Positions 9,892-20,212 of a stretch of DNA of 64,000 nucleotides are shown here, piece by piece. Each line of letters opens with the position of its first letter. Position 1 is the first letter of the stretch. Made by a program: the position numbers and the translations under genes. The DNA lies in NCBI GenBank assembly GCA_024742665.1, contig JANSYA010000015.1, forward strand, positions 17,923 through 81,922, written 5' to 3'. This DNA is from a bacterium (GTDB lineage Bacteria; Spirochaetota; Leptospiria; Leptospirales; Leptonemataceae). The notes below the pieces were generated by a model. The model did no database searches, had not been told where the DNA came from, and was given only the letters and a program-made list of their open reading frames with translations.

Positions 9892-11115
9892 ATGAATCGG
9901 CTACAGATTGCTACGTTGGTCATTGGATTGCTGCTTTTCGGCGGCGGTGTGGCTGTGTTGTTTGCGAACGTCGCGGGAACGTCCGGCTTCGGCCTCGATC
10001 ATCATGATCGGCCCGGAGCGCGCGAAGAACAGGCCTACGTCAAGCTGCGGGAAGCGGACGAATATCTGCGCCAGAATTCGCGTGAGGCGGCGCGCAGCGC
10101 GTCCGTGATCTTCAATCGGGTGCTCGCCAGGAACGTCAGTCCGCGGATCAACGAGCTGGCGGCCTACGGTCTGGCGGTTTCGCTCGAAAAACTCGACGAT
10201 CGCGCGGCGGCCATCGAATACTATCGCGAATTAAAGCAGCGCGGCGTAACCGATCCGGTGCTGCGCGACCGGGTGGATTATTCGCTCGGTAAATTGCTGC
10301 TCTATATCGATCACGAAGAGGAGGGCAGCGCGCTTTTGAAACCGCTGCTTGCGAAAACTCAAGATCGCGTGCTCAAATCGAAGATTCATGAAGCCTTCGG
10401 AAATTTCGCCCTGGCCCGGGGACAGCGTCAGCGGGCCGAAGCGAATTTTCGCATCGCCGTAAAATACGATCCGGAAAACTTAGCGGCGGAACGCGGGCGT
10501 GCGGCGGCGCTCAAGGGGCAGGGCCGCGCCTGGGAAGCGTACAAACACTACGACGATTATCTGGTTACGAACGGCAATCTCGATCCGAAGGACAGCAAGC
10601 GACTGCGGGGCGAATTGGAAGGCGACGTGTACGAACGGGGCTTGAGCGCCTATCGCGCGAAGCGTTATCACGACGCGATCGGCTATTTAAACCGCGCGCT
10701 GCGAAACAGCGATAGCCTGAATCGTTCCGAAAAGACGCTCTTCTGGCTCGGGGAAAGCTACGCCGCCGCCGGCAAAAGCAAAGAGGCCATCCGCTGCTAT
10801 GATCGCGTGCTGAAAAACGCGGACAGCGGTTTCGACCAGGCGGCGCTGGTCAAAAAAGGAATCCTGTTGGAAAAGTCCGGGCGTCTGGCGGAGGCCGGGG
10901 CGGTCTTCCAGCGCGCGATTGAAGACTATCCCGGGGGCGCCTATACCGGCCGCGCCCAGGAATGGCGCGAAGAAGTGCTGGCCCAGCTGCGCGAAAAAGC
11001 GGTCATCGAAAATTTAGAACTGGATCGTCTGCAAAAGAGTCGGGCCCGGACGAACGACATCACCGCCGCCGGCGATGCAGAGGCCGCTCCCGCGACTGCG
11101 AAAGATCTTCCCTGA
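9892..11115 (+). CDS. Membrane-anchored TPR protein
   Basis: The ATG at 9892 (or the in-frame GTG at 9886) starts a protein of about 407 residues. It has an N-terminal anchor (LQIATLVIGLLLFGGGVAVLF) and about seven TPR units covering most of residues 50-370. The last 40 residues are charged and probably disordered. It begins directly after the FN3 protein gene stop. Its TGA is the first three bases of a 25-bp tandem repeat array. No function beyond scaffolding is indicated. Confidence 0.85.
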   Translation: MNRLQIATLVIGLLLFGGGVAVLFANVAGTSGFGLDHHDRPGAREEQAYVKLREADEYLRQNSREAARSASVIFNRVLARNVSPRINELAAYGLAVSLEKLDDRAAAIEYYRELKQRGVTDPVLRDRVDYSLGKLLLYIDHEEEGSALLKPLLAKTQDRVLKSKIHEAFGNFALARGQRQRAEANFRIAVKYDPENLAAERGRAAALKGQGRAWEAYKHYDDYLVTNGNLDPKDSKRLRGELEGDVYERGLSAYRAKRYHDAIGYLNRALRNSDSLNRSEKTLFWLGESYAAAGKSKEAIRCYDRVLKNADSGFDQAALVKKGILLEKSGRLAEAGAVFQRAIEDYPGGAYTGRAQEWREEVLAQLREKAVIENLELDRLQKSRARTNDITAAGDAEAAPATAKDLP

Positions 11116-11232
11116 GCGCGTAGCGCGAATCATAAGTCGAGCGCGTAGCGCGAATCATAAGTCGAGCGCGCAGCGCGAATCATAAGTCGAGCGCGTAGCG
11201 CGAATCATAAGTCGAGCGCGCAGCGCGAATCA
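11114..11232. repeat. 25-bp tandem repeat array, 4.8 copies, between two convergent stop codons
   Basis: The unit is GAGCGCGYAGCGCGAATCATAAGTC with units starting at 11114, 11139, 11164, 11189 and 11214. The fifth is cut after 19 bases. Position 8 varies T,T,C,T,C and the rest is identical. The array starts inside the stop codon of the upstream + gene and ends with the TCA that is the stop codon of the - gene, so it fills the whole convergent gap. Each unit contains the small dyad CGCG-N3-CGCG. There are no unique spacers, so it is not a CRISPR array. Confidence 0.95.
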
Positions 11233-12183
11233 GGCGACTTCCCGGGGATCCGGGTTTTCGTCCGGGCCTGGCAGTTTGACCTGCACGCCCAGCTCTTCGT
11301 AGATGATCGGCACAATGTCCATCAGGCTGTGAATGCGGCCGGCGATGCGCGCGGAGTCCGCGCCGAAGACGAAGGTCGGCACGGGATTTTTGGTATGCGT
11401 TTTCGTCGACAGGTCTTCCATATTGCCGTGGTCCGACGTTACCAATAAAAGCTCTTCGGCGGGGTCGATCGCTTCGCAAATCCCCGCCAGAAATTCTTCG
11501 AGGGTCGTGATCGTCCAGCGGGCGAGTTCGAAGTCCTGGTCGTGCCCGGCCTTATCGGTTAAGAAGAATTCGTAAATGGATAGATCGTAGCGCCGGGACA
11601 TCCGCACCAGGTCCCGGCCGCGCTGCCTGCCGGACGCGACGGGAAAGCGGTCCGTCATCTCCGGATACAGGTGATGCATGATTTCATGGGTGACGTCCAT
11701 ATAGAGGGCGTCGCCCCGGGCCAGGTCGTCCATGTTCTTAAAGGGCTGGCCGGAAACCCGCTGCAAATGACTGGACGCGCTCATCAAACGCGGGCGATCT
11801 TTGATCCGTTCCAGATATTCGCCGGTATAGGCGTTCAACAGAGTCGCCGGCCGGCCCAGATCGGTCAGGGTCTTGATGATCGAGTACTGTTCCAGAACCC
11901 GGACCAGGGTCGGTCCCGGAAAGCCGGTCTTGTGGCGGCCCATGGCCCGCACGCCGTTGGTGCCGGTCCAGAGCGTGGTCTGGCCCGATGCCGACTGGGG
12001 CAGGCCCGGAAAGCCCATCGAAGCGTCGGTTTCGGCCAGCCGCCACGCTTCCGGTACGGAAACCGATGGAGAAATGCCTGACAGAGCCGATAAATAAGAG
12101 GCGGCGTAACGCCGAAAGGGATTAGTATCGGGGTCGTTCTGACCGAATCCGATGCCGTCGATAAATAGATACAGAATGCGCAA
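11230..12183 (-). CDS. Alkaline-phosphatase-superfamily metalloenzyme (phosphopentomutase/iPGM-like)
   Basis: The protein of 317 residues begins MRILYLFIDGIGFG, which fits the first metal-binding strand of the alkaline phosphatase superfamily (DGxGxG). It contains a probable nucleophile region (SASGQTTLWTGTNG), the second metal site KAGHDQDF and the terminal LLLVTSDHGNMED (DHGN motif). This combination is seen in metalloenzyme-domain proteins related to 2,3-bisphosphoglycerate-independent phosphoglycerate mutase and phosphopentomutase. The exact substrate is not clear. It is divergent from the repeat-rich gene at 12222, and its stop codon lies in the 25-bp repeat array. Confidence 0.8.
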   Translation of the reverse strand: MRILYLFIDGIGFGQNDPDTNPFRRYAASYLSALSGISPSVSVPEAWRLAETDASMGFPGLPQSASGQTTLWTGTNGVRAMGRHKTGFPGPTLVRVLEQYSIIKTLTDLGRPATLLNAYTGEYLERIKDRPRLMSASSHLQRVSGQPFKNMDDLARGDALYMDVTHEIMHHLYPEMTDRFPVASGRQRGRDLVRMSRRYDLSIYEFFLTDKAGHDQDFELARWTITTLEEFLAGICEAIDPAEELLLVTSDHGNMEDLSTKTHTKNPVPTFVFGADSARIAGRIHSLMDIVPIIYEELGVQVKLPGPDENPDPREVA

Positions 12184-12221
12184 AACTCAGATCACAGTAG
12201 TCAGAACAAGGCCCGGCGTCT

Positions 12222-15200
12222 ATGTCTAATTCCACCAGATCCAGAACTCCCCACCGGTCGGTGCGCTATTTGCGCATGCCGGACGCCGTCCTGCGCTCCG
12301 TGGCCTCTCCCGAGCGCCGCGCCTCGGCGGAATCCCTGCGGCGTGCAGTGGTTTCCTTAGGAGCCGGTTCGGAGCCCCCGACAGCCGAAGCGCCGCCTCC
12401 GGTGCGCGAGCGCATTTTCAGCGGCGAACTGCGGGATGTCACCGGGGCAGTGCTCAAGCACGGCCCTGGCGGCTCTCCGGCGGCCGGCGGTGAAGCCCGA
12501 AAAAAGGACGCAACGCTACATCGATCTCCATCCCGGCTGGCCTCGCCGCCCGGCGGACCGAAGCCCTGGCTCAAGAGCGGGCCGCCGGAGCGCGCGCCCC
12601 GACATCTGGCGGCGGACGCCCCGCGTCCCTGGCTGAAATCCACTCCGTCGTCCCCTGGCGAAGAGACGCAAACAAAAGCAGCGTCCGTTTCCGAAGTGAT
12701 TCTAATCGAAGAGATCGAGCTGGAAGATGCGCCGGAAGCACTGCAGGGACACGATGCAAGCGCGGAGTGGCTGGTCATTACGGATCATGTCGCGCCCGAC
12801 GCGGTCGAAACAGTAGCGTCCGCGCCGGCGACGCTTGTCGTGCCGGAAGCGAAAGCGACCGACGTCGAGTCTACGACGGTCGAAGCGCAGCATAGCCCGG
12901 CCGTGCCGGCACAGCCGAAAACTGACACAGAAGCTGACACGGAAGCTGATACGGAAGCTGATACGAAAGCTGATACGGAAGCTGATACGAAAGCTGATAC
13001 GAAAGCTGATACGAAAGCTGATACGAAAGCTGATACGAAAGCTGATACGAAAGCTGATACGAAAGCTGATACGAAAGCTGATACGAAAGCTGATACGAAA
13101 GCTGAGCCGGTTTCAGAATCCGGGCCTGAAACGAAACCCATCGTCGAACCGGCGACGCTTCCTCGCGAGCAAGCAATCGAGGCGCCGACGCCGACCCCGG
13201 AAGCTCCAGTCGAAACGGCGCCGATCCAGGTCGATGCTGATGCTGACGCCCAAACAGACGTGGCTGCTTCCGTGCCGCTCGAATCCAGGGCAGTGACTGC
13301 GGAGACTGTGGAGCTGGAGCCCGTTGTCGTCTTCGGAGACCCCGAGCCGCTGTTCGGCGATCTGTACGATGAACCGATCGTAGAGCTGCCGGATTTTCCC
13401 GAAGCCGACCAGGTCGCGGACGTGCCGGCTGAACGGGAGCGCGAACAGATCGTGGTGTTGCCGGCTGAAAGCGAGCCCGATCGAATCGTCGATCTTCCCG
13501 ACGAGGCGATCGCCGGGATGTTTGCGCGCCTGCAGGCCCTGGACGATCGCTACGTTCCCGGCGTTATTATTGAATACGAGTACGAGTATCTTGATGATTC
13601 CGATCCGGAGGTGGACGACAGCGGACCTTCCGTTTCTGCGCCGCCCCGGCAGGAGCATGTAGAGGCGCCAGTCGAGCAGCCGCCCGCGATCCAGGCGGAA
13701 ACGGTTGTGGTTACGGAAGCGCCGCCGACCGCTCCGGAGGACCAGGCTCCGACCACGCCCGCGGTGCCGGCACCGGTACAGAACACGGAGACGGAAACGG
13801 AGACGCAAACTGAAGAAGTGCAGACGCCGGTCGTATCGGCCGAGCCGGTGGTGGAAACGGCTCCGGTCTTTATTCCCGCCGAAAGCGTGAATCAGGGCAG
13901 TGGCGAAGCGGACGAACTGAAGAACGAACTGTTCGCTGAAATCGCTGGAGATACCGCGCCCGAGCTGGAATCCGGCGCCGATTTTGATCTTGAACCGGAC
14001 ATCGACGCTCGCATCGATGCGGAGATCGCGGTCGCTGCCGGGTCAACGGCTGCGCTTGCAGTTGCGAATGCGACTGCTTCGGTTGCAGGCGATGCACGAC
14101 AAACGCAGAGCGCCGATGACACGTCTGAAGCCCTGCGCGAAACGCAAACTGATCTGGCCGGCGCAGCCGGGCCGGCCGTAGACGAAACTTCCGAAGCCGT
14201 TGCTGATGTCGGAGCTTTTGAAGACGTGCTGCTGGATGACAGCGAACTGGCGGACCATCTGCTGGGCTCTGATGCCCCTGTGGCTCCGGCCACTGATGCG
14301 GCAGCGGCAGATACATTGGAGCCGCTCTCCGCTCTCGAACGCAATCGATTGCACGATCGGCTGGAGAATCTCTGGCATGCATCGCCGCCGCCGACCGCGG
14401 TGAACGAGCCGGGCCTGCTGGAAAATCTACGGCGTCTGCACACGGTTCCGCACCCGAAACCGGAAGACTTCGAAGAGTTACTGGGCTTTCTGCTCGAAAA
14501 AACCAGGGCGAACGCGCTGGCCGTGCTGATGCTCGACACCGCACAGATGGTTTATCGGCCGGTGCTTTCGACCGGACTCGATCGACGCACAGCTATGAAT
14601 TTTTATCTCGGTCTGGATGATCCCTTCGTTGTTAACGCGCCGGACTTTCAGATACTCGGCAAGTCCGACGATGCGGCTGCCATGGCCCGGTTTCAGAAAC
14701 GTTTCGCCACGGATTTCTTTCATCGCATGGACGGCATCTATCTGGCGGCCCTGGCGCCGTACGGCGTTCCGGGTTTCGTGGCTCTGGTATACCAGGATCT
14801 GAATTTACTTACCGATCACGTGCTGCGTTCGATGCTGCCGCCGATTCTCAAAGATACATTGCCCGCATTGCAGCGCTTCGCGATGGAAATCCTGGAGTCG
14901 GAGCGATTGGGTTCGCTGGACGCCGAGAGCTTTGAAGACACAAGCATCGTCGATCAAATCTATCGTGTGCTGAAAGAAGTTTCGCGCGGCGGTCGCGATT
15001 CGATCCAGGTCCTGCACCTGCAATTTCCGGATCTATTGCAGCAGCAGCTCTGGCGCCTGCGATTGAACGAAGCCGCGGATCGCTTGCTGGCGAAGATCGA
15101 AGACGACGAGCGGCTGATTGAAGCGACGCCGGAACGTATTACTCTCGTTTTGAAAAGCAGCACGCCCTCCGACATGCTTGCGATTGCGAATGAATTCGTT

Positions 15201-15290
15201 CGGGAGCACGGCCTGGAGCTGCGCCATCGGACGCTGAAGTATCCGGAGCACAGTCGGAACTTCTTTAATTATATTGCGCCGGGGCTCTGA
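12222..15290 (+). CDS. Large acidic protein with a KADT repeat tract and a folded C-terminal domain
   Basis: This protein of 1022 residues has no signal peptide. About the first 700 residues are low-complexity, rich in Glu, Ala, Pro, Thr and Val, and probably disordered. They include about 15 tandem copies of A-D-T-[EK] (residues about 234-294). The last 300 residues, from about LSALERNRLHDRL, look folded and have GAF-like features (NALAVLMLDTAQMVYRPVLSTG), but I cannot assign a family. A close match for this architecture is not known to me. The ATG is 38 bases past the start of the divergent gene. The next gene overlaps its end. Confidence 0.8.
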   Translation: MSNSTRSRTPHRSVRYLRMPDAVLRSVASPERRASAESLRRAVVSLGAGSEPPTAEAPPPVRERIFSGELRDVTGAVLKHGPGGSPAAGGEARKKDATLHRSPSRLASPPGGPKPWLKSGPPERAPRHLAADAPRPWLKSTPSSPGEETQTKAASVSEVILIEEIELEDAPEALQGHDASAEWLVITDHVAPDAVETVASAPATLVVPEAKATDVESTTVEAQHSPAVPAQPKTDTEADTEADTEADTKADTEADTKADTKADTKADTKADTKADTKADTKADTKADTKADTKAEPVSESGPETKPIVEPATLPREQAIEAPTPTPEAPVETAPIQVDADADAQTDVAASVPLESRAVTAETVELEPVVVFGDPEPLFGDLYDEPIVELPDFPEADQVADVPAEREREQIVVLPAESEPDRIVDLPDEAIAGMFARLQALDDRYVPGVIIEYEYEYLDDSDPEVDDSGPSVSAPPRQEHVEAPVEQPPAIQAETVVVTEAPPTAPEDQAPTTPAVPAPVQNTETETETQTEEVQTPVVSAEPVVETAPVFIPAESVNQGSGEADELKNELFAEIAGDTAPELESGADFDLEPDIDARIDAEIAVAAGSTAALAVANATASVAGDARQTQSADDTSEALRETQTDLAGAAGPAVDETSEAVADVGAFEDVLLDDSELADHLLGSDAPVAPATDAAAADTLEPLSALERNRLHDRLENLWHASPPPTAVNEPGLLENLRRLHTVPHPKPEDFEELLGFLLEKTRANALAVLMLDTAQMVYRPVLSTGLDRRTAMNFYLGLDDPFVVNAPDFQILGKSDDAAAMARFQKRFATDFFHRMDGIYLAALAPYGVPGFVALVYQDLNLLTDHVLRSMLPPILKDTLPALQRFAMEILESERLGSLDAESFEDTSIVDQIYRVLKEVSRGGRDSIQVLHLQFPDLLQQQLWRLRLNEAADRLLAKIEDDERLIEATPERITLVLKSSTPSDMLAIANEFVREHGLELRHRTLKYPEHSRNFFNYIAPGL
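12922..13104. repeat. 12-bp in-frame tandem repeat (GCTGATACGAAA), about 15 copies
   Basis: The first copies vary (GACAC, GATACGGAA) and the last ten or so are identical, which points to recent expansion at the 3' side. The 12-bp period keeps the frame, so changes in copy number would alter only the length of the encoded KADT tract. The open frames on the other strand and in the other phases over this stretch are by-products of the repeat. Confidence 0.95.
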
Positions 15291-15870
15291 GGCCTTGCGT
15301 TTCGCGGTGTTGTTTGCGGCCCTGCTCGGGCTGGCCGCTCCGGCGGGACAGGCCGTTCCCGGAATGCCCGGGGAATTGCGCGCCGAGCAGAGCCGCGCAG
15401 AGGGTCTGGCCCGAACCGCTGCACAGCTGCTGCGAGCCGGGCGGACCAATGAAAGCCTGCCGTATTTGCGCAAGCTGCTCGAACTTCAGCCCCACAATGA
15501 CAATGCGCGCTACGCTCTCGCTCTGGCGCTGCTCTTTCCGCCGCAGGCCCCGGATTCTGACCCGGGCGGCCTGAGTCGGGCGCGGCTGCTGGAAAGCGCC
15601 CGGCTCCTGAGTGAGTGTCTGGAGCGGGCCAGGGGTGTATCCGAGACCGGGGCCTTCGTCGCCGGTCGCATGTTCTATCTGGGGCTGGCTCACTGGTGGC
15701 TGGGAAATCCGGACCAGGCGCTGGGTCTCTTCGAGCAGAGCTATCAGGCCGATCCAGCGCGGCTGGACGCCCTCTACAATCGCTTTGCCATCTACGAAGA
15801 GCTGGGACGCGAGACGGAAGCCGCTGTAGAGCTCAAACGTCTCGATCGGCTCTCCGAAACGGGCCAATAA
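15274..15870 (+). CDS. Small exported TPR protein
   Basis: This protein of 198 residues has a signal peptide (RFAVLFAALLGLAAPAGQAVPG) and two to three TPR units (NESLPYLRKLLELQPHNDNARYALALALLF, YLGLAHWWLGNPDQALGLFEQSYQADP). The start is a TTG at 15274, overlapping the preceding stop by 17 bases. A second TTG at 15295 would still keep the signal peptide. The overlap suggests translational coupling with the large protein upstream, so the two may act together. Confidence 0.75.
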   Translation: MRRGSEALRFAVLFAALLGLAAPAGQAVPGMPGELRAEQSRAEGLARTAAQLLRAGRTNESLPYLRKLLELQPHNDNARYALALALLFPPQAPDSDPGGLSRARLLESARLLSECLERARGVSETGAFVAGRMFYLGLAHWWLGNPDQALGLFEQSYQADPARLDALYNRFAIYEELGRETEAAVELKRLDRLSETGQ

Positions 15871-15881
15871 TTGATTTCAAC

Positions 15882-15910
15882 TTGACAACCTGGCAATCCA
15901 GGGCTATATT
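15882..15910 (+). promoter_or_regulatory. Sigma70-type promoter of the hrcA operon
   Basis: TTGACA at 15882-15887 and TATATT at 15905-15910 are separated by 17 bases. This is a near-perfect housekeeping promoter placed directly in front of the CIRCE operator and pointing at hrcA. Confidence 0.85.
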
Positions 15911-15920
15911 TGCTATTAAG

Positions 15921-15947
15921 TTAGCAGTCGGATAGGCCGAGTGCTAA
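15921..15947 (+). promoter_or_regulatory. CIRCE operator (HrcA binding site)
   Basis: The element is TTAGCAGTC-N9-GAGTGCTAA. It differs from the consensus inverted repeat TTAGCACTC-N9-GAGTGCTAA by a single base in the left arm. It begins 11 bases after the -10 box, so bound HrcA would block transcription start. It implies autoregulation of hrcA and heat control of grpE-dnaK. Confidence 0.95.
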
Positions 15948-16094
15948 TTTAGAGCCGATTTCTGAAACAAATTGGTCCACCGGCGCGTCTAATCGACATA
16001 ATGGCTGGCAGAGTCCTGCCTGGTTTGCCAATTTGGACGGGACTGGAATGAATACGGAAGCTGCCGGCAGCGGCGGCACTTGATCTGATTACGA
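15948..16094 (+). other. Long 5' leader of hrcA
   Basis: About 150 bases separate CIRCE from the hrcA start. I see no open frame of note or strong hairpin here. It is probably untranslated leader. Confidence 0.4.
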
Positions 16095-17213
16095 ATGGCT
16101 GGCAGGAAGAGCACAGACAGTCCGAAACGCTTTGACGAGACGGAAATCACCGAACGGCAGGGAGACGTGCTGAAGATGGTGGTGGGCGGCTATATTGATC
16201 AGGCCCAGCCAATCAGCAGCTTTTATATAATAGAGAACTTCGACGTGGGTTTGAGCTCCGCGACGATCCGCTCGGTCTTCGCAGACCTGGAACGCAAAGG
16301 CTATCTGTATTCGCCGCATCGCAGTTCGGGGCGCGTGCCGACGGAAAAAGCCTACCGTTTCTTCGTCGAGAACCTGGACCGCCTGGGCGTGGGGCTGATC
16401 GACGAGGATCAGCGCAAAGTGCAGTCGGAGTATCTGAAGCATCAGTTTCGCATGCCGGAGATTCTGGACGTGACCAGCAAGGTTCTGTCGATGCTGACCA
16501 GCTACGCGGCGGTTGTGCTGAGTCCGGAGCCGGAGCAGGCGGTGCTGAAGCATATCGAGCTGATCGATATGGGCCAGGACGAAGTGCTGGTGATTTTAGT
16601 GACGCGCTCGGGCGCCGTGTATTCGCGTTCGGTGTTTCTGGAAAATCGCATTCCAGGCGATACGCTGCGCCAGATTTCGCGCCGATTAAATGAACGCTTT
16701 AAGGGCATGGACCTGGCGGAGATGCGCACGCGATTGCAGGGTCTCGAAAGCCAGGCGGCTGATTCCCTGCGGCTTTCGCCGGACGGCATCGACGGCGAGC
16801 AGCAGTATCTGCCGATGATCGCCCGGACCATAGCGGACAATTTCGATCCGGTGCGCGAAAAGGAAACCGTGTATACCGCCGGTCTCGATCAGCTGTATTC
16901 GCAGCTGGCCGCCTCGGGTCGCGGTCCGAAGCGACTGAACGAACTGGGCGAGCTTTTTGATTCGCACGATTTTTTGAGAGGCATTTTTAAGAAGTCCACG
17001 AGCCTGGACGACATCGATATCGTGATCCAGGGCGACGTGGACGATCGCTTCGACGGGCTTTCGATTATTTCAGCCAGCTATAAGATGGGCGAAAAGAATA
17101 TCGGCAGCCTGGGCGTGGTCGGTCCGAATCGCATGGACTATGTGCGGGTGATGGGCACGGTCGAATACATTCGGCGGCTTATCTCCAATATGATTACCCG
17201 GATCAGCAATTAA
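16095..17213 (+). CDS. hrcA: Heat-inducible transcription repressor HrcA
   Basis: HrcA binds CIRCE as a dimer and represses the chaperone genes; GroEL/ES activity usually sets its folding state. The 372 residues show the N-terminal winged helix (about 20-95, ERQGDVLKMVVGGYIDQAQPIS and GLSSATIRSVFADLERKGYL), the GAF-like middle and the C-terminal part ending in the typical IRRLISNMI. The family is usually 340-350 residues, and this protein has a slightly longer N terminus. A CIRCE lies upstream at 15921. Confidence 0.95.
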   Translation: MAGRKSTDSPKRFDETEITERQGDVLKMVVGGYIDQAQPISSFYIIENFDVGLSSATIRSVFADLERKGYLYSPHRSSGRVPTEKAYRFFVENLDRLGVGLIDEDQRKVQSEYLKHQFRMPEILDVTSKVLSMLTSYAAVVLSPEPEQAVLKHIELIDMGQDEVLVILVTRSGAVYSRSVFLENRIPGDTLRQISRRLNERFKGMDLAEMRTRLQGLESQAADSLRLSPDGIDGEQQYLPMIARTIADNFDPVREKETVYTAGLDQLYSQLAASGRGPKRLNELGELFDSHDFLRGIFKKSTSLDDIDIVIQGDVDDRFDGLSIISASYKMGEKNIGSLGVVGPNRMDYVRVMGTVEYIRRLISNMITRISN

Positions 17214-17249
17214 CGATTATTATAGAACGATTACGACGGTATAGAATTT

Positions 17250-18017
17250 ATGGAAGCAACAGAAGACAATAAACATCCCGAAGGGATCGACGTGGCCGAC
17301 GGTCATCGTGAAAAGTCCGAAGAGAACGCCGGTCAGAATCCGGCCGCGAATCAGAACGCGGCCGACGGGGCTGCGAACGCAGGAGCTTCGAATCCGGACG
17401 CCGAAGCCGAAGCGACGGAAGCGACCGCCGAAGCCAAACCCGAGTCGGAGCTGGAGCGGGCGCAGCGCGAAATCGACGAGCTCAAAGACAGCTGGAACCG
17501 GGAGCGGGCGGACTTCGCGAATTTTCGCAAACGCACCGTACAGGAACGGGCCCGGGCCCAGGGCGAAGCCGTCGCGCGCTTCACCCGCGAACTGCTGGAC
17601 GTGATGGACAATCTCGATCGCGTTTTGAGCATCAAAAGCGACAATCCGGAAGTCCAGAACTTCGTAACCGGCGTCGAGATGATCCGCTCCAGCTTCGTCG
17701 GCGTATTTCAAAATCACAGCATCAAAGTATCGAATCCGTTAAACGAAGCCTTCGATCCCGGCACGATGGAAGCCATCGCCCGGGAAGATCGTCCCGATTT
17801 AACGAGCGATACGGTGATCGAAGTCTATCAGTCCGGCTATACGATCGATCTGGGGCAGGGCGAAGTGCAGTCCCTGCGGCCGGCCCGGGTCAAAGTCGGC
17901 GTCGCTCCTAAAGGAGAGAAAGGCGAGAAAGGCGAGAAAGCGGCGGCTGTCGAAACACAGGCGACGCCCGAGGCTGCGGAATCTCCAGATCCGGAAGCCG
18001 GAGACACGACAGAGTAA
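17250..18017 (+). CDS. grpE: GrpE nucleotide exchange factor for DnaK
   Basis: GrpE speeds ADP release from DnaK. The 255-residue protein has a long acidic, Ala-rich N-terminal extension (about 1-65) and a coiled coil (LERAQREIDELKDSWNRERADFANFRKRT). The beta domain ends with VIEVYQSGYTIDLGQGEVQSLRPARVKVG, close to the GrpE signature. Another Ala/Glu-rich tail follows. Typical GrpE is about 180-200 residues, so both tails are additions. It is the second gene of the CIRCE operon, 36 bases after hrcA. Confidence 0.93.
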   Translation: MEATEDNKHPEGIDVADGHREKSEENAGQNPAANQNAADGAANAGASNPDAEAEATEATAEAKPESELERAQREIDELKDSWNRERADFANFRKRTVQERARAQGEAVARFTRELLDVMDNLDRVLSIKSDNPEVQNFVTGVEMIRSSFVGVFQNHSIKVSNPLNEAFDPGTMEAIAREDRPDLTSDTVIEVYQSGYTIDLGQGEVQSLRPARVKVGVAPKGEKGEKGEKAAAVETQATPEAAESPDPEAGDTTE

Positions 18018-18096
18018 TTTTACAGAAGAAAGCCGGGAAGGCGTACACACCACGAATCAACGAAATTTCGCATAGCGCAGAATAGAGGAAAAGAAA

Positions 18097-20052
<1,956 letters not shown>

Positions 20053-20085
20053 GGCCGCCGTTTAAGGCAGTCGGATTTTCTGAAC

Positions 20086-20130
20086 GGCCGGGTCGGCGCT
20101 CCCAAACTGATGGGCGGCCCCGACCCGGCC
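20086..20130 (+). terminator. Strong hairpin between dnaK and dnaJ
   Basis: A perfect 11-bp stem (GGCCGGGTCGG with CCGACCCGGCC) encloses a 23-base loop that can itself pair partly. It follows the dnaK stop by 34 bases. There is no clean U-tract after it, so it may be a weak terminator, an RNA-processing site or a 3' stabiliser that reduces dnaJ relative to dnaK. Confidence 0.55.
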
Positions 20131-20212
20131 CTTCGCGTTTGTCAGTGTGAACAGGCGCGAAGCTGTTTTTATTGCCGGCTATTTTCGCCGGTTCTTATGG
20201 ATGGAATCATAG

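Noticed and set aside
11114..11232. Possible CRISPR array
   Set aside because: Units are directly adjacent with no unique spacers, and no cas gene is in the window.
12785..13296. Open frames in the other phases and on the minus strand over the KADT repeat (encoding serine/valine or lysine/arginine repeats)
   Set aside because: They are translations of the same 12-bp repeat in other frames and have no start site or domain.
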